Assembly: GCF_022513565.1 (NCBI RefSeq)
Contig: NZ_JAKWBE010000002.1
Span: forward strand, 1 to 64,000
DNA length: 64,000 nucleotides
Direction: 5' to 3'
Source of the DNA: Streptomyces gilvus
GTDB taxonomy: Bacteria > Actinomycetota > Actinomycetes > Streptomycetales > Streptomycetaceae
Positions 43,363-52,446 of the stretch are shown here, one piece after another. The notes under the pieces were generated by a model. It saw only the letters and a list, made by a program, of their open reading frames with translations, did no database searches and was not told where the DNA came from. The translations under genes and the position numbers were made by a program. How positions within the stretch are numbered: position 1 is the first letter of the stretch; each line of letters begins with the position of its first letter.

Positions 43363-45669
43363 CTATTTGCCTGGCTCGCACAGGTAGAGGGTCTGTCCGG
43401 TGGCCGTGGTCACCGCGGCCCGTCCCGACAGGGCCGGGCTCCCGGCCGTGGCAGCCGAGCCGCCGTACGCCGAGGCCGGCACCTTGGTGCAGGTGGCCTG
43501 TACCCAGGCCGTGATCTGCGCGGCCGCCGTCCCGTCACCGGTGACGCCGCCCGGCATGACGCCGGCGCCCCTCCCCTGTCCGCCGCCACCGAGCAGTACG
43601 TAGCGCACCTTGCCGCTGTCGACCAGTTGGCGGAACCGGTTCTCGGTCGGGGACGGTACCCGGCCGCTGAAGCCGCCGATCGGCAGGACCTTCGCGCCGG
43701 TCGCCAGAATGTACGGCGATGCCGTGCTCCAGCTGGTGGTGGCGAACACATAGGCCGCCGAGCCGCTACGGGCGCGCGCGTAGGCGAGCAGCCGCTGCTG
43801 CGCCGGACTCAGCGCGCCGCCCGAGGCCGCGCCGCCGAAGCCACCCATGCCACCGGCGGTCCGGATCCGCCCAGCACCACCCGCGCCGCTGCGAGCCACT
43901 TCCCCTGACGTCGCACCACCGGCCCAGACCATGGTCCCGAAACGGGCCGACCCGAGCCGTGTCGTTCCGAAACCGCGGCCGTTGCCCGACGGACCGACCG
44001 CGCCCATCACGCTGGTGCGGTACGACGGGGCGAAGACCTGCACCGCCCACGCGCTCGGCGCCAGGAGAAGAGCCGCCAGCGCGGCGGCGAGACCGCCGAG
44101 CGCCAGTCTGCCGCCGGCCCGGCGCCCGCCCGGACGCGCCATCACAAGCAGGGCCAGCGCTGCGACGGCGAGCACCCCCACCGCGGGCGCCAGCCACGGT
44201 GCGAAGGACGTGAACTGCCCGGCCAGATACGCCGCCCAGCCCGCGGTCGCCGCCACCGCGCCCGGCAGGACCCATGCACGCGGTCCACCAGCCCGGTAGG
44301 CACGCCACATCAGCACCGTCCCGGCGCCGGTGAGCGCGGCGAGCGGTACGGCGATGACGCCCATGTAGTACGTGTGCCCGGCGACGCTGCCGGCGCTGAA
44401 GACCAGGAAGTACACGGCGAGCCAGGTGGCCCACAGGAGGTATCCGGCGCGCAGCCGATCGGTGCGTGGCCGGCCCCGCGTCCACAGCAGCCCGCACACG
44501 GCGGCGATGGCCGCGATCGGGTAGAACCAGCCGGTCTGGGAAGCGAGCGACGTGCCGAACATCTTCGACCAGCCGTTGTCGTCACCACCGAACCCGCCCC
44601 CGCCCCCGCCTACGCCGCCGTTCCGTGGAGCGGCCGCCCTGACGACGGTGTGGTGGCCGGCGTGAGCGCGGGTGCCGCTTCCGGCGCCGGGAGCGCCGTA
44701 CGCGCCCGGGCCGGTCGGCGAGCTTGATCCCGCGCCCGTGTCCTGGCCGGAGGTGCGGGCATGACCGTTGCCTCCCCCCTGGGAGGCCGAAACGCTGCCC
44801 GTGGAGGCCGCGCTGATGCCCAGTGAGGAGAAGCGGGACAGGAAGTTGTAGCCGACCACCATGCTGAACGCCGAGTTGTTGGTGGTGCCGTCCACATAGG
44901 GCCGGTCCTTGGCCGGGGTGAGGGTGACGGCGAGGATCCACGACGCCGACACAGCCGTCATGACCAGGGCCGCCACACCGAGGTGGGCCAGCCGTCGGCG
45001 CAGCGTGAGCGGTGCCGAGACCAGATACACCAGGGCGAGCGCCGGCAGTACGGCCCATGACTCGAGCATCTTCGCCTGGAAGCCGATGCCGACCCAGACG
45101 CCGGCGACGACCAGCGGCCGGAGCCGGCCCTCGCGGGCGGCCCGCTGAGTCGCCTCGGCCGCGAGCAGCAGGCACAGCGTGAACATCGGGTCCTCGACCG
45201 AGGTACGGAACAGCCCGACCGCCACGGGGGTCGCCAAGAACACCGTGCCGGCGATCAGAGCGGCGTGCGTGCCGGCCCAGCGGCCGACGACGCGATGGAG
45301 AACGAGGAGACTCGCGACGCCTTCCAGAACCTGCGGAAGGGTCAGCGCCCACGCGTGGAATCCGAAGATCCGCGCGGACAGTGCTTGCGGCCAGAGGAAG
45401 CCCGGCAACTTATCGAGCGTGATGGAATTTCCGGGATCGAAGGAGCCGTAGAAGAAAGCCTTCCAGCTCTCCGTCATGCTGCGGGCCGCACTCGCGTAGA
45501 ACGTGTGGTACTCGCTGCGGTCGATGCCCCAGGCGTAGAGCACGACAGCGAGGACGACGAGAACCAGCAGCGCAGGGCGTGCGTACGCCGGCTCACCCTG
45601 GGGTGATCGCCATGGCGGGCGACGGAATGAGCCGACGGGCGCGGTTGCGTTGAGGACGTTCGAGGCCAT
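43363..45669 (-). CDS. GT39/ArnT-like membrane glycosyltransferase
   Basis: Polytopic glycosyltransferase of the PMT_2 (dolichyl-phosphate-mannose-protein mannosyltransferase) group, about 768 residues from ATG 45669. It uses lipid-linked sugars outside the membrane. TM1 (ALLVLVVLAVVLYAWGI) is followed by SEYHTFYASAARSMTESWKAFFYGSFDPGNSITLDKLPGFLWPQAL, holding the catalytic Asp region, and some 10-12 helices. Two long low-complexity loops are unusual: Gly/Ser/His-rich near residues 325-400 and a Gly-rich one near 600. The start is uncertain; two ATGs further upstream are possible. It may glycosylate wall polymers or secreted proteins. It is convergent with the NRPS operon and probably unrelated to it. 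Confidence 0.85.
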   Translation of the reverse strand: MASNVLNATAPVGSFRRPPWRSPQGEPAYARPALLVLVVLAVVLYAWGIDRSEYHTFYASAARSMTESWKAFFYGSFDPGNSITLDKLPGFLWPQALSARIFGFHAWALTLPQVLEGVASLLVLHRVVGRWAGTHAALIAGTVFLATPVAVGLFRTSVEDPMFTLCLLLAAEATQRAAREGRLRPLVVAGVWVGIGFQAKMLESWAVLPALALVYLVSAPLTLRRRLAHLGVAALVMTAVSASWILAVTLTPAKDRPYVDGTTNNSAFSMVVGYNFLSRFSSLGISAASTGSVSASQGGGNGHARTSGQDTGAGSSSPTGPGAYGAPGAGSGTRAHAGHHTVVRAAAPRNGGVGGGGGGFGGDDNGWSKMFGTSLASQTGWFYPIAAIAAVCGLLWTRGRPRTDRLRAGYLLWATWLAVYFLVFSAGSVAGHTYYMGVIAVPLAALTGAGTVLMWRAYRAGGPRAWVLPGAVAATAGWAAYLAGQFTSFAPWLAPAVGVLAVAALALLVMARPGGRRAGGRLALGGLAAALAALLLAPSAWAVQVFAPSYRTSVMGAVGPSGNGRGFGTTRLGSARFGTMVWAGGATSGEVARSGAGGAGRIRTAGGMGGFGGAASGGALSPAQQRLLAYARARSGSAAYVFATTSWSTASPYILATGAKVLPIGGFSGRVPSPTENRFRQLVDSGKVRYVLLGGGGQGRGAGVMPGGVTGDGTAAAQITAWVQATCTKVPASAYGGSAATAGSPALSGRAAVTTATGQTLYLCEPGK

Positions 45670-45942
45670 GCGCAGCAGTTTTGGCCACGGCGTCTCCGCG
45701 CAACGGCGACACGGCCCCATTTCAAGGAAACTCTCACCGCGGCAAGGGGAATTCTTTGCACGCATGACACGGAAATGACGCCGGTCAAATCAAGCCCTTA
45801 CTCGACGGGTGACGTGCATCTCAGCAAGAATGACGAGGTGAACCATCGCTTCTTCGGCATTCCAGAGTTGACGCATCGTAGGCGCAGACGATGTCGACCA
45901 CTGTCTGGAGGCCGAGGTCTTCTCGGAGGCGTCGCCGGTGGT

Positions 45943-46635
45943 TCAGCCGTCCCTGCCCTGCCATGTGGTCACGCAGGCCTCGTTTCCCTCCGGGTCGGCG
46001 AGGATCCAGAAGGCCGGGGCGCGGGTTGCGGACACCAGTCGGCCGCCCGCCGTCAGCGCGGCGTCGATCCGTTGGGACGCCTCGTCGTGCGGGACGCTGA
46101 TGTCCAGATGGATGCGGTTGCGTTGGGGGCGGGCTCGGTCCATCTGTTGGAACCAGAGCGCGGGCCCCACCCGGAACGGGTCGACGAGGGGATCTTCCGG
46201 TCCCGCGCCGTCCAGTTCGTCGGCATAGCCCAGGACCGCCTTCCAGAAGGGCCGGATCCGGGCGATGTCCAGCGCGTCGATCGCGATCTCCACGAGCTGC
46301 ACGGACCTCTGTGCGCCGGTCCCGATCCCGGGCTCCGTCCGCAGCCCGGCTTCGCGAACCGCCGTGGAAATCCGATGGGCGAGTTCGACGTCCCGGTCGG
46401 TCACCGCCGCGTGGGTCAGGGATTGCAGAGTGAGCGTGATCAGGTCGGGGCGGGCATCGACGCGAAGGTGGTGATCGGCATCGTCGCCGCACACCGCGAC
46501 GACGTCCGACGTCACGCTGATTCCCTGGGCCAGGGACCGGACCGGTACGGACGTCTGCAGGGTGCCCAGGATGTAGCGCCAGCCGTTGTCGTGCACTGCT
46601 TCAGACGCCTGCTGTCGGCTCAGTCGTTGCTCCAT
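45943..46635 (-). CDS. VOC-family protein with pterin-dehydratase-like N-terminus
   Basis: 230 residues from ATG 46635, preceded by GAGGATGG. Residues 1-105 resemble the alpha-beta fold of pterin-4a-carbinolamine dehydratase (EAVHDNGWRYILGTLQTSVPV; DADHHLRVDARPDLITLTLQSLTHAAVTDRDVELAHRIS) though the paired His are shifted. Residues 110-228 form a VOC half (LVEIAIDALDIARIRPFWKAVLGYADE; NRIHLDISVPHDEA; AFWILADPEGNEACVTTW). This fusion recurs in actinobacteria and its role is not known to me. The gene stands alone, 157 bp upstream of the ABC-2 permease end, and is read in the same direction as the sulfonate operon. Confidence 0.82.
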   Translation of the reverse strand: MEQRLSRQQASEAVHDNGWRYILGTLQTSVPVRSLAQGISVTSDVVAVCGDDADHHLRVDARPDLITLTLQSLTHAAVTDRDVELAHRISTAVREAGLRTEPGIGTGAQRSVQLVEIAIDALDIARIRPFWKAVLGYADELDGAGPEDPLVDPFRVGPALWFQQMDRARPQRNRIHLDISVPHDEASQRIDAALTAGGRLVSATRAPAFWILADPEGNEACVTTWQGRDG

Positions 46636-46792
46636 CTCGCCATCCTCACAGGTCACGCCGGTCCAGGCCGCTCAGTCCGGGTACTCCGGTCCGATCGCCG
46701 TGCGGGCGCCGAGCGTCGTGCCCCTGCCCCAGCCGAGTTCGCGCCGGTACCCGCCGAGCAGCCCCGAAGCCTGCGTTCCTTTCCGTGTGGGT

Positions 46793-47605
46793 TCAGGGCT
46801 TGAGGCGGCCGGTGGCGAACAGCGTGGCCGACCAGGCCGTCAGTGCCGCCGCGAGGGTCCAGACCACGGCCAGTGCCCAGCCCGCCCCGACGTCGCCCTG
46901 GCCGAGGAACCCGATCCGTTCGACCTGGACCAGCCAGAAGACGGGGTCGAGGTGGCTCAAGGTGTCCCAGAAGGGCGGCAGTTGGTGCACGGAGTAGAAG
47001 ACACCGCCGAGGAAGCCCAGCGGCAGCAGGATGATCGACTCCATGGAGTAGACGTGGTCGAGGGACTTGGCGTGGGCGCCGGCGATCACGCCGACCTGCG
47101 CGGCGACCAGGAGCAGTCCGAGGGTGCCGAAGAGGAGGACGAGGGGGCGGGCCGGGGTGCCGCCGTGGGTGAGTGGCAGGGCCACTGCCAGGACGCCCGC
47201 GCCGACGACGGCTCCGCGGGCGATGCCGCCGCCCACGAGCGCCGCGTTGATCTCCCACCATCTGAGGGGGCTTGCGAACACGTCGTTGATGTACCGGTCC
47301 CGGCGTGCCTCGAAGAGGCTGGTCGTCCCGTTGAAGAAGCCGACGTTGACGATCGCCTGGGCGAAGAGGCCGGGCACGATGAAGCTGCCGTAGCCGACGC
47401 CGTCGATCGTGTCGACGTGGGAGCCGAGAGCCGATCCGAAGACGACCACGAACAGCATGGTCGACAGCACCGGACCGACGACGCTGTAGCGCCAGATGGT
47501 GAGGAAGCGCAGCACCTCGCGCTCCAGGAGCCACAGGAACGGTGAGCGCTCCGCGCGGAAAGGCTCGTCGTACGCCGGAAGGGCGGGTCTCCCGGTGCTG
47601 CTCAC
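46793..47605 (-). CDS. ABC-2 type export permease
   Basis: ABC-2 membrane component, 270 residues, six helices (RFLTIWRYSVVGPVLSTMLFVVVFGSALG; SFIVPGLFAQAIVNVGFF; PLGFLGGVFYSVHQLPPFW). It reads GTG and overlaps the ATPase stop in a GTGA arrangement. The ABC-2 motif around FEARRDRYINDVFASPL is typical of daunorubicin-resistance/polysaccharide exporters. It is the last gene of the leftward sulfur operon, an odd place for an exporter; it may remove sulfite, a co-substrate product or an unrelated compound. Cargo unknown. Confidence 0.9.
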   Translation of the reverse strand: MSSTGRPALPAYDEPFRAERSPFLWLLEREVLRFLTIWRYSVVGPVLSTMLFVVVFGSALGSHVDTIDGVGYGSFIVPGLFAQAIVNVGFFNGTTSLFEARRDRYINDVFASPLRWWEINAALVGGGIARGAVVGAGVLAVALPLTHGGTPARPLVLLFGTLGLLLVAAQVGVIAGAHAKSLDHVYSMESIILLPLGFLGGVFYSVHQLPPFWDTLSHLDPVFWLVQVERIGFLGQGDVGAGWALAVVWTLAAALTAWSATLFATGRLKP

Positions 47606-48408
47606 GAGGCAACCCCCTCAGCTGTGATCACCCGGTCGTAGACCTCCGAGATGTCCCGGGCCGCGTACCGCTCGCGCAGTGAGGCGGAGGAGCCGCGGTC
47701 GACGATCCGGCCGGCGCGCAGCAGTGCGATCTCGTCGCACAGGGTCTCCGCCTCCTCCAGGTAGTGGGTGGTGAGCAGGATGGTGGTGCCGGCCGCGTTG
47801 AGGCCTTTGACGACCCGCCAGATCTCCGAGCGCAGTTCGACGTCGACTCCGGCTGTCGGTTCGTCGAGGATGAGCAGGCGAGGGTGGTGCATGAGGGCCC
47901 GTGCCAGGACGAGGCGACGTTGCATGCCGCCGGAGAGTTCGTAGGCGCGTTGGCCGGCCTTGTCGTCGAGGCGGAACAGGGCGAGGAGTTCGTCCGCGCG
48001 CCGGGCGGCGGCCTTCCGGCCGATGCCGTGGTAGCCGGCGTGGTAGATCAGGATCTGGCGGATGGACAGGAAGCGGTCGACGTTGATCTCCTGCGCGGCC
48101 AGGCCCAGGAGTCCGCGGGCCTGGCGGCTGCGGTGGTCGTGGCCGAAGACGGAGAGGCGGCCGGCCGTGGGCCGGACGATGTTGCACACCGAGCCGATGA
48201 GGGTGGTCTTCCCGGCGCCGTTGGGGCCGAGCAGCCCGAAGAACGCGCCGTCGGGTATCTCCAGGTCGAGTCCGGACACGGCGGTGAAGCCGTCCCCGTA
48301 GGTCTTGCGCAGGCCCTCGACCCGCAGGGCGGGCGGACTCCCGCCGCTCCGGTGTGTCGGAGCGGCGGGAGTCGCGAGCGGGGCGGGGCCGGACAGCGGG
48401 TCAGCCAT
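47602..48408 (-). CDS. ABC-2 type exporter ATP-binding protein
   Basis: ATPase of the neighbouring exporter, 268 residues from ATG 48408 (MADPLSG). Walker A is GPNGAGKTT, signature LSGGMQRRLVLARAL, Walker B LLILDEPTAGVD, with the CcmA/DrrA-like late motif TTHYLEEAETLCDEI. The N-terminal 30 residues are Pro/Ala-rich. The start overlaps the 3' end of the monooxygenase by 8 bp, and the stop overlaps the permease GTG. The two are therefore translated with the sulfonate genes. Confidence 0.92.
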   Translation of the reverse strand: MADPLSGPAPLATPAAPTHRSGGSPPALRVEGLRKTYGDGFTAVSGLDLEIPDGAFFGLLGPNGAGKTTLIGSVCNIVRPTAGRLSVFGHDHRSRQARGLLGLAAQEINVDRFLSIRQILIYHAGYHGIGRKAAARRADELLALFRLDDKAGQRAYELSGGMQRRLVLARALMHHPRLLILDEPTAGVDVELRSEIWRVVKGLNAAGTTILLTTHYLEEAETLCDEIALLRAGRIVDRGSSASLRERYAARDISEVYDRVITAEGVAS

Positions 48409-49729
48409 GGAACTGGTTCGCGGGGACCGCGAGCCCGTAGTGCTCGCGCAGGGTCGTGCCCTCGTACTCCTCGCGGAACAGGCCCTTGCCGCGCAGGATC
48501 GGCAGCACGTGCTCGACGAAGGCCGCCAGGCCGGACGGCAGGGCGGGGGCCATGATGTTGAACCCGTCCGCCGCGCCGCCCTCGAACCAGGCGATGATCG
48601 TGTCCGCGACCTGCTCGGGCGTGCCGACGAACTCGAAGTGGCCGCGCCCGCCCCCGAGCCGGGAGATGATCTGCCGGACCGCCAGCTGTTCACGCACCGC
48701 GAGCTCGATGATCAGGTCGGAACGGCTCTGCGAGCCCTCCAGCTTCGGCCTGGCCAGGATGAAGTCCGGCAGTGGGGCGTCGAGTTGGAAGACGGAGGGC
48801 TCGGTCTCGAACACGGCGGCCAGCTGACGCAGCCCGTACTCGGGGACGCGCAGCTCGTCGAACTGCCGGGCCAGCGCCTGGGCTTCCTCCTCGGTCGACC
48901 CGATGTAGGGGACGATGCCCGGCAGGACGATCACGCCGTCCGGGTCGCGGCCCGCCGCGACGGTCCGTGCCTTGATGTCGGCGTAGAAGGCGGCCGCGCG
49001 CTCGTACGTCGTGTGCGCGGTGAAGATGGCCTCGGCGTGGCGGGCGGCGAAGTCCTTGCCGTCCTCCGAGGAGCCCGCCTGGACGAGCAGCGGGTGACCC
49101 TGGGGCGGGCGCTCGACGTTGAGGGGGCCTGCGACCTTGAAGTACCGGCCGTGGTGGTCCAGTCGGTGCAGCAGCCCGGGGTCGGCGTACCGTCCGGTGG
49201 TCTTGTCCGCTGCGACGGCCTCGGACTCCCAGCTGTCCCACAGCGCCTTGGCGACCTTCAGGAACTCGTCGGCGCGGGCGTAGCGTTCAGCATGGCTGGG
49301 ACGGTCCTCCAGGCCGAAGTTGGCCGCCTCGTCCGCCCCGGCCGAGGTGACGATGTTCCAGCCGGCCCGTCCGCCGCTGACGTGGTCGACGGACGCGAGG
49401 CGACGGGCGAGGTTGTACGGCTCGTTGTACGTCGACGACACCGTGGCGATGAGGCCGATCCTGCTGGTCGCCTGGGACAGCGCGGTGAGCAGGGTCAGTG
49501 GTTCGAGCTGGCCCGGGGGCCGGAACTCGCCGGTGCCGATGAGGGCCGGGCCGTCCGCGAGGAACAGCGAGTCGAACTTGGCGCTCTCGGCGAGCTGTGC
49601 CAGCTCGATCCAGTGCCGCAGGTCGAAATCGGCACGCGGGTTGCTGTGCGGTAGCCGCCAGGCCGCCTCGTGGTGGCCCGCCTCCATCAGGAAGGCGTTG
49701 AGGTGGAGTTGACGTCGTGCCCCGCTCAT
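48401..49729 (-). CDS. LLM flavin monooxygenase, NtaA/SnaA/DszA type
   Basis: FMN-reductase-dependent monooxygenase of the NtaA/SnaA/DszA subgroup, 442 residues. LHLNAFLMEAGHHEAAWR opens the TIM barrel; HWIELAQLAESAKFDSLFLADG, WNIVTSAGADEAANFG, GRYFKVAGPLNVERPPQGHPLLVQAGSSEDGKDFAARHAEAIF and VGTPEQVADTIIAWFEGGAADGFN are characteristic. Family members cleave C-S or C-N bonds (dibenzothiophene sulfone, EDTA, nitrilotriacetate). Start ATGA overlaps the stop of the binding-protein gene. The operon position implies desulfonation of an imported organosulfur compound, as for SsuD but with a different subgroup. No flavin reductase gene is present in the window. Confidence 0.92.
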   Translation of the reverse strand: MSGARRQLHLNAFLMEAGHHEAAWRLPHSNPRADFDLRHWIELAQLAESAKFDSLFLADGPALIGTGEFRPPGQLEPLTLLTALSQATSRIGLIATVSSTYNEPYNLARRLASVDHVSGGRAGWNIVTSAGADEAANFGLEDRPSHAERYARADEFLKVAKALWDSWESEAVAADKTTGRYADPGLLHRLDHHGRYFKVAGPLNVERPPQGHPLLVQAGSSEDGKDFAARHAEAIFTAHTTYERAAAFYADIKARTVAAGRDPDGVIVLPGIVPYIGSTEEEAQALARQFDELRVPEYGLRQLAAVFETEPSVFQLDAPLPDFILARPKLEGSQSRSDLIIELAVREQLAVRQIISRLGGGRGHFEFVGTPEQVADTIIAWFEGGAADGFNIMAPALPSGLAAFVEHVLPILRGKGLFREEYEGTTLREHYGLAVPANQFHG

Positions 49730-50781
49730 GAGGTGACCTTCAGCTTGGAGCTGTCGTAGCCGGCCGGAAGGAGGTTGTCGGTGATCGACTTCACGTCGAC
49801 CGTCTTGGTGATCTGGCCTGCCTCCAGGAACGCGTCAGCGAGCTTCTGCTCGGCCGCGATGTCCGACGGCTCCACCGGTGTCACACGGGTCTCGAACGCC
49901 TTGACGGAGGCCTTGGCGTCGTCCAGCGGGATGCCCTCCTCCTTGGACAGCGCCTCGGCGTACTTGTCCTCGTGCCTGATCGCCCAGGCGAACTCGCCGG
50001 CCAGCCGCTTCAGGACGTCCGTGAGCGCCGCCCGCTTGGTCTTGTCGCCCAGCGACTTCTCGCTGGCGACGTAGTAGCTGCTCGTCTGGTCGATCGGCGG
50101 CAGGCCCTTCGCCAGAATGCGCGCTCCGTTCTTGACCGCGATCGCGGACTGGGGATTCCAGATGGACCAGGCGTCCACCTTGCCCGTGTTGAACGCCGTG
50201 GCGCCGGCCGCCGGGTCGAGGAAGACCAGCTGCACGTCCTTGGGGCCGAGGCCGACGCTCTTGAGCGCGTTGAGGGCCAGACCGTGGGCCGAACTGCCCT
50301 GCGGGACAGCGATCTTCTTGCCCTTGAGGTCCTTGAGCGTCTTCAGCGGGGATCCCTTAAGAACGATGATGTTCTCGTTGGACTGGGTGGGCGTGAGCGA
50401 GCGGTTGACCGCGACGACCTTGAAGCCGTACTCCTTCGCGGCGCCGGTGATCGGCGGCACGTCGCCGACGCTGCCGAGGTCGATGTCGCCCGAGGCGGCG
50501 GCCTGCACGAGCGGCGGGCCGTAGGTGAAGCGGGCGAACTTCACCTTGTAGGACGCGTTGTCGAACGCGCCGGTGATCCGCGCCAGTTCCTGGCTGCCGT
50601 CACCGCCGTTGTCGCCGATGGTGAAGGTGTACTTGCTCCACTCGGGGTGCTTGGCGTCGCTCGCGTTGACGGCGTTGCTCAGCGGCGCGGCGGAGTCCGA
50701 GGAGGACCCGCAGGCGGCTAGGGTGCCCGCCAGGGCGAGCGAGCCGACGGCGCCGATGAGTCTGGTGGTTCTCTGTCGCAT
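49726..50781 (-). CDS. ssuA: Aliphatic sulfonate ABC importer substrate-binding lipoprotein
   Basis: Solute-binding lipoprotein of the NMT1/SsuA family, 351 residues. The signal ends in lipobox LAAC. The body has YKVKFARFTYGPPLVQAAASGDIDLGSVGDVPPITGA, ENIIVLKGSPLKTLKDLKGKKIAVPQGSSAHGLALNALKSVGL and AFNTGKVDAWSIWNPQSA, all typical of sulfonate/taurine binders. It precedes the monooxygenase by ATGA overlap. SsuA-type assignment follows from family and operon; the actual sulfonate is unknown. Confidence 0.9.
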   Translation of the reverse strand: MRQRTTRLIGAVGSLALAGTLAACGSSSDSAAPLSNAVNASDAKHPEWSKYTFTIGDNGGDGSQELARITGAFDNASYKVKFARFTYGPPLVQAAASGDIDLGSVGDVPPITGAAKEYGFKVVAVNRSLTPTQSNENIIVLKGSPLKTLKDLKGKKIAVPQGSSAHGLALNALKSVGLGPKDVQLVFLDPAAGATAFNTGKVDAWSIWNPQSAIAVKNGARILAKGLPPIDQTSSYYVASEKSLGDKTKRAALTDVLKRLAGEFAWAIRHEDKYAEALSKEEGIPLDDAKASVKAFETRVTPVEPSDIAAEQKLADAFLEAGQITKTVDVKSITDNLLPAGYDSSKLKVTS

Positions 50782-50824
50782 GTGTTGTCGTGCTTTCTGT
50801 GCTGGGTGAGGGTCTTCGGGGAGG

Positions 50825-51556
50825 TCAGTGCTGGCCGGCGAGGCCGAGGTCGTCCAGGAGCCGGGCGCGGAGTTCCTCGCGGGCGACGCTCGCCTCCCGG
50901 TCCGCGGCGGAGAGGCTCACCGTGTGCGAGCGGCCGATGCGGCCGTCGCTCATGACGACGATGCGGTCCGCCAGGGCGATCGCCTCGTCGACGTCGTGGG
51001 TGACGAGCAGCATGGCCGCGTGGTGCTTGCTGCGCAGTGCGCGCACGAGGTCGTGCATGCGCAGCCGGGTGATGGCGTCCAGGGCGGCGAACGGCTCGTC
51101 GAGCAGCACCAGTTCGGGCTCGGAGACCAGTGCCCGTGCGAGCGACACCCGCTGGGCCTCGCCGCCGGACAGCTCCTTGGGCCAGGCCTTCTCGCGGCCC
51201 GAGAGTCCGACCTCGCCGAGCACTTCGCGGGCCCGCTGGTCGGCGTCGGGTCCGTGCAGGCCGAGTGTGACGTTGCGCAGCACCCGCTGCCAGGGCAGCA
51301 GCCGGTCGGCCTGGAAGACGATCGCGCGCCGTGCCGGGACCTCCACGCGCCCGCCGTCGGGCCGGTCGAGGCCGGCGAGCAGCCGCAGCAGGGTGCTCTT
51401 GCCGCAGCCCGAGGGGCCGAGCAGGATCACCAACTCCTCGTCGCCGATGGTCAGATCGAGGCGGTCGAGCACCACCCGGCCACCGAACTGCCTTACCACC
51501 TGCTCGACGACGACTCCGGTCCGACGGCGGGGCTCCGCCGTGATCGTGCTGCTCAT
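50825..51556 (-). CDS. ssuB: Sulfonate ABC importer ATP-binding protein
   Basis: ATPase of a nitrate/sulfonate/taurine type importer, 243 residues. Walker A GPSGCGKSTLL, Q-loop IVFQADRLLPW, signature LSGGEAQRVSLARAL and Walker B LVLLDEPFAALD. Its start overlaps the permease stop by 4 bp, and 43 bp separate it from the binding-protein gene. The short C-terminal region is normal for SsuB. Confidence 0.92.
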   Translation of the reverse strand: MSSTITAEPRRRTGVVVEQVVRQFGGRVVLDRLDLTIGDEELVILLGPSGCGKSTLLRLLAGLDRPDGGRVEVPARRAIVFQADRLLPWQRVLRNVTLGLHGPDADQRAREVLGEVGLSGREKAWPKELSGGEAQRVSLARALVSEPELVLLDEPFAALDAITRLRMHDLVRALRSKHHAAMLLVTHDVDEAIALADRIVVMSDGRIGRSHTVSLSAADREASVAREELRARLLDDLGLAGQH

Positions 51557-52446
51557 GACGCCTCATAACTGGGGCGCCACCGCAGCAGCACCCGCTCGAG
51601 AGCCCGGACGAACTGGTCGGCGAGCAGACCGAGGAGCGAGTAGATCACCAGCCCCACGAAGACCTGGTTGGTCTGGAGGTACGTCTGCCCCTGTGTGATG
51701 AGGAAGCCGAGTCCCTTGTCGGCGTTGACGGTTTCGGCGGCGACGAGGCCCAGCACGCTGTACGCGAGGGAGAAGCGGAGGCCGACCAGGAACCCCGGCA
51801 GGGCTCCCGGCACCAGCACACGCGTGACCAGGCGCCAGGTGCCGGCGCCCGTCGTGCGCGCCATCTCGATCAGCCGCTGGTCGACGCCACGGATCGCGGC
51901 GAACAGGTTGAGGTACATCGGGACGCCGGCGCCGAAGGAGATCAACAGCACCTTGGTCAGTTCGTCGATGCCGAACCACACGATCATCAGCGGCAGCACG
52001 GCGAGCAGGGGGATCGTGTTGAGCACCTGCACGAGCCCGTTGAACAGGTACTCGCCGCTGCGCAGCAGCCCGCCGAGGACACCGGTGACGATCCCGGCCG
52101 TCAGCCCGATCGCCAGACCGATCCCGGCCCGCTGCAGCGAAATGGCCAGGTCGGGCCCGAGGACGCCCTGCTGCCACAGGTCGACGGCCGACTTCACGAT
52201 CGACGTCGGCGCCGGGGCATAGGTCCTGGACACCACGCCTGCCCGGGCGAGCGCCTCCCAGGCGATGAGGACCACGACCGGGGTCGTGTAGATGCCCAGC
52301 GGCCAGCGCAGACGCTCGCGGAGTGCGCGCAGCGGCGTCCTACGGCGGGCGTCGCGCGGCAGGAACACCTCGCGCTCCCGCGTGTTCGTCGTCACGGCGT
52401 CCGGGCCCTTGACGACGGCCGGTGCCGGGATACGGACCTCGGTCAT
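51553..52446 (-). CDS. ssuC: Sulfonate ABC importer permease
   Basis: BPD_transp_1-type permease, 297 residues, with six helices and an N-terminal cytoplasmic tail of about 45 residues. The EAA loop lies in LIEMARTTGAGTWRLVTRVLVPGALPGFLVGLRFSLAYSVLGLVAAE, as in SsuC/TauC. It overlaps the TauD gene upstream (ATGA) and the ATPase downstream. This gene order (dioxygenase, permease, ATPase, binding protein, monooxygenase) is a compact sulfonate locus. Confidence 0.92.
   Translation of the reverse strand: MTEVRIPAPAVVKGPDAVTTNTREREVFLPRDARRRTPLRALRERLRWPLGIYTTPVVVLIAWEALARAGVVSRTYAPAPTSIVKSAVDLWQQGVLGPDLAISLQRAGIGLAIGLTAGIVTGVLGGLLRSGEYLFNGLVQVLNTIPLLAVLPLMIVWFGIDELTKVLLISFGAGVPMYLNLFAAIRGVDQRLIEMARTTGAGTWRLVTRVLVPGALPGFLVGLRFSLAYSVLGLVAAETVNADKGLGFLITQGQTYLQTNQVFVGLVIYSLLGLLADQFVRALERVLLRWRPSYEAS

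Noticed and set aside
45800..45942. Minus-strand frame LREDLGLQTVVDIVCAYDAS
   Set aside because: Short stretch vaguely like a phosphatase opening, no start or continuing motifs.
46657..46792. Possible C-terminal fragment SGLLGGYRRELGWGRGTTLG on the minus strand
   Set aside because: Looks protein-like but has no start, no family match and only about 35 residues; not enough to call a gene.
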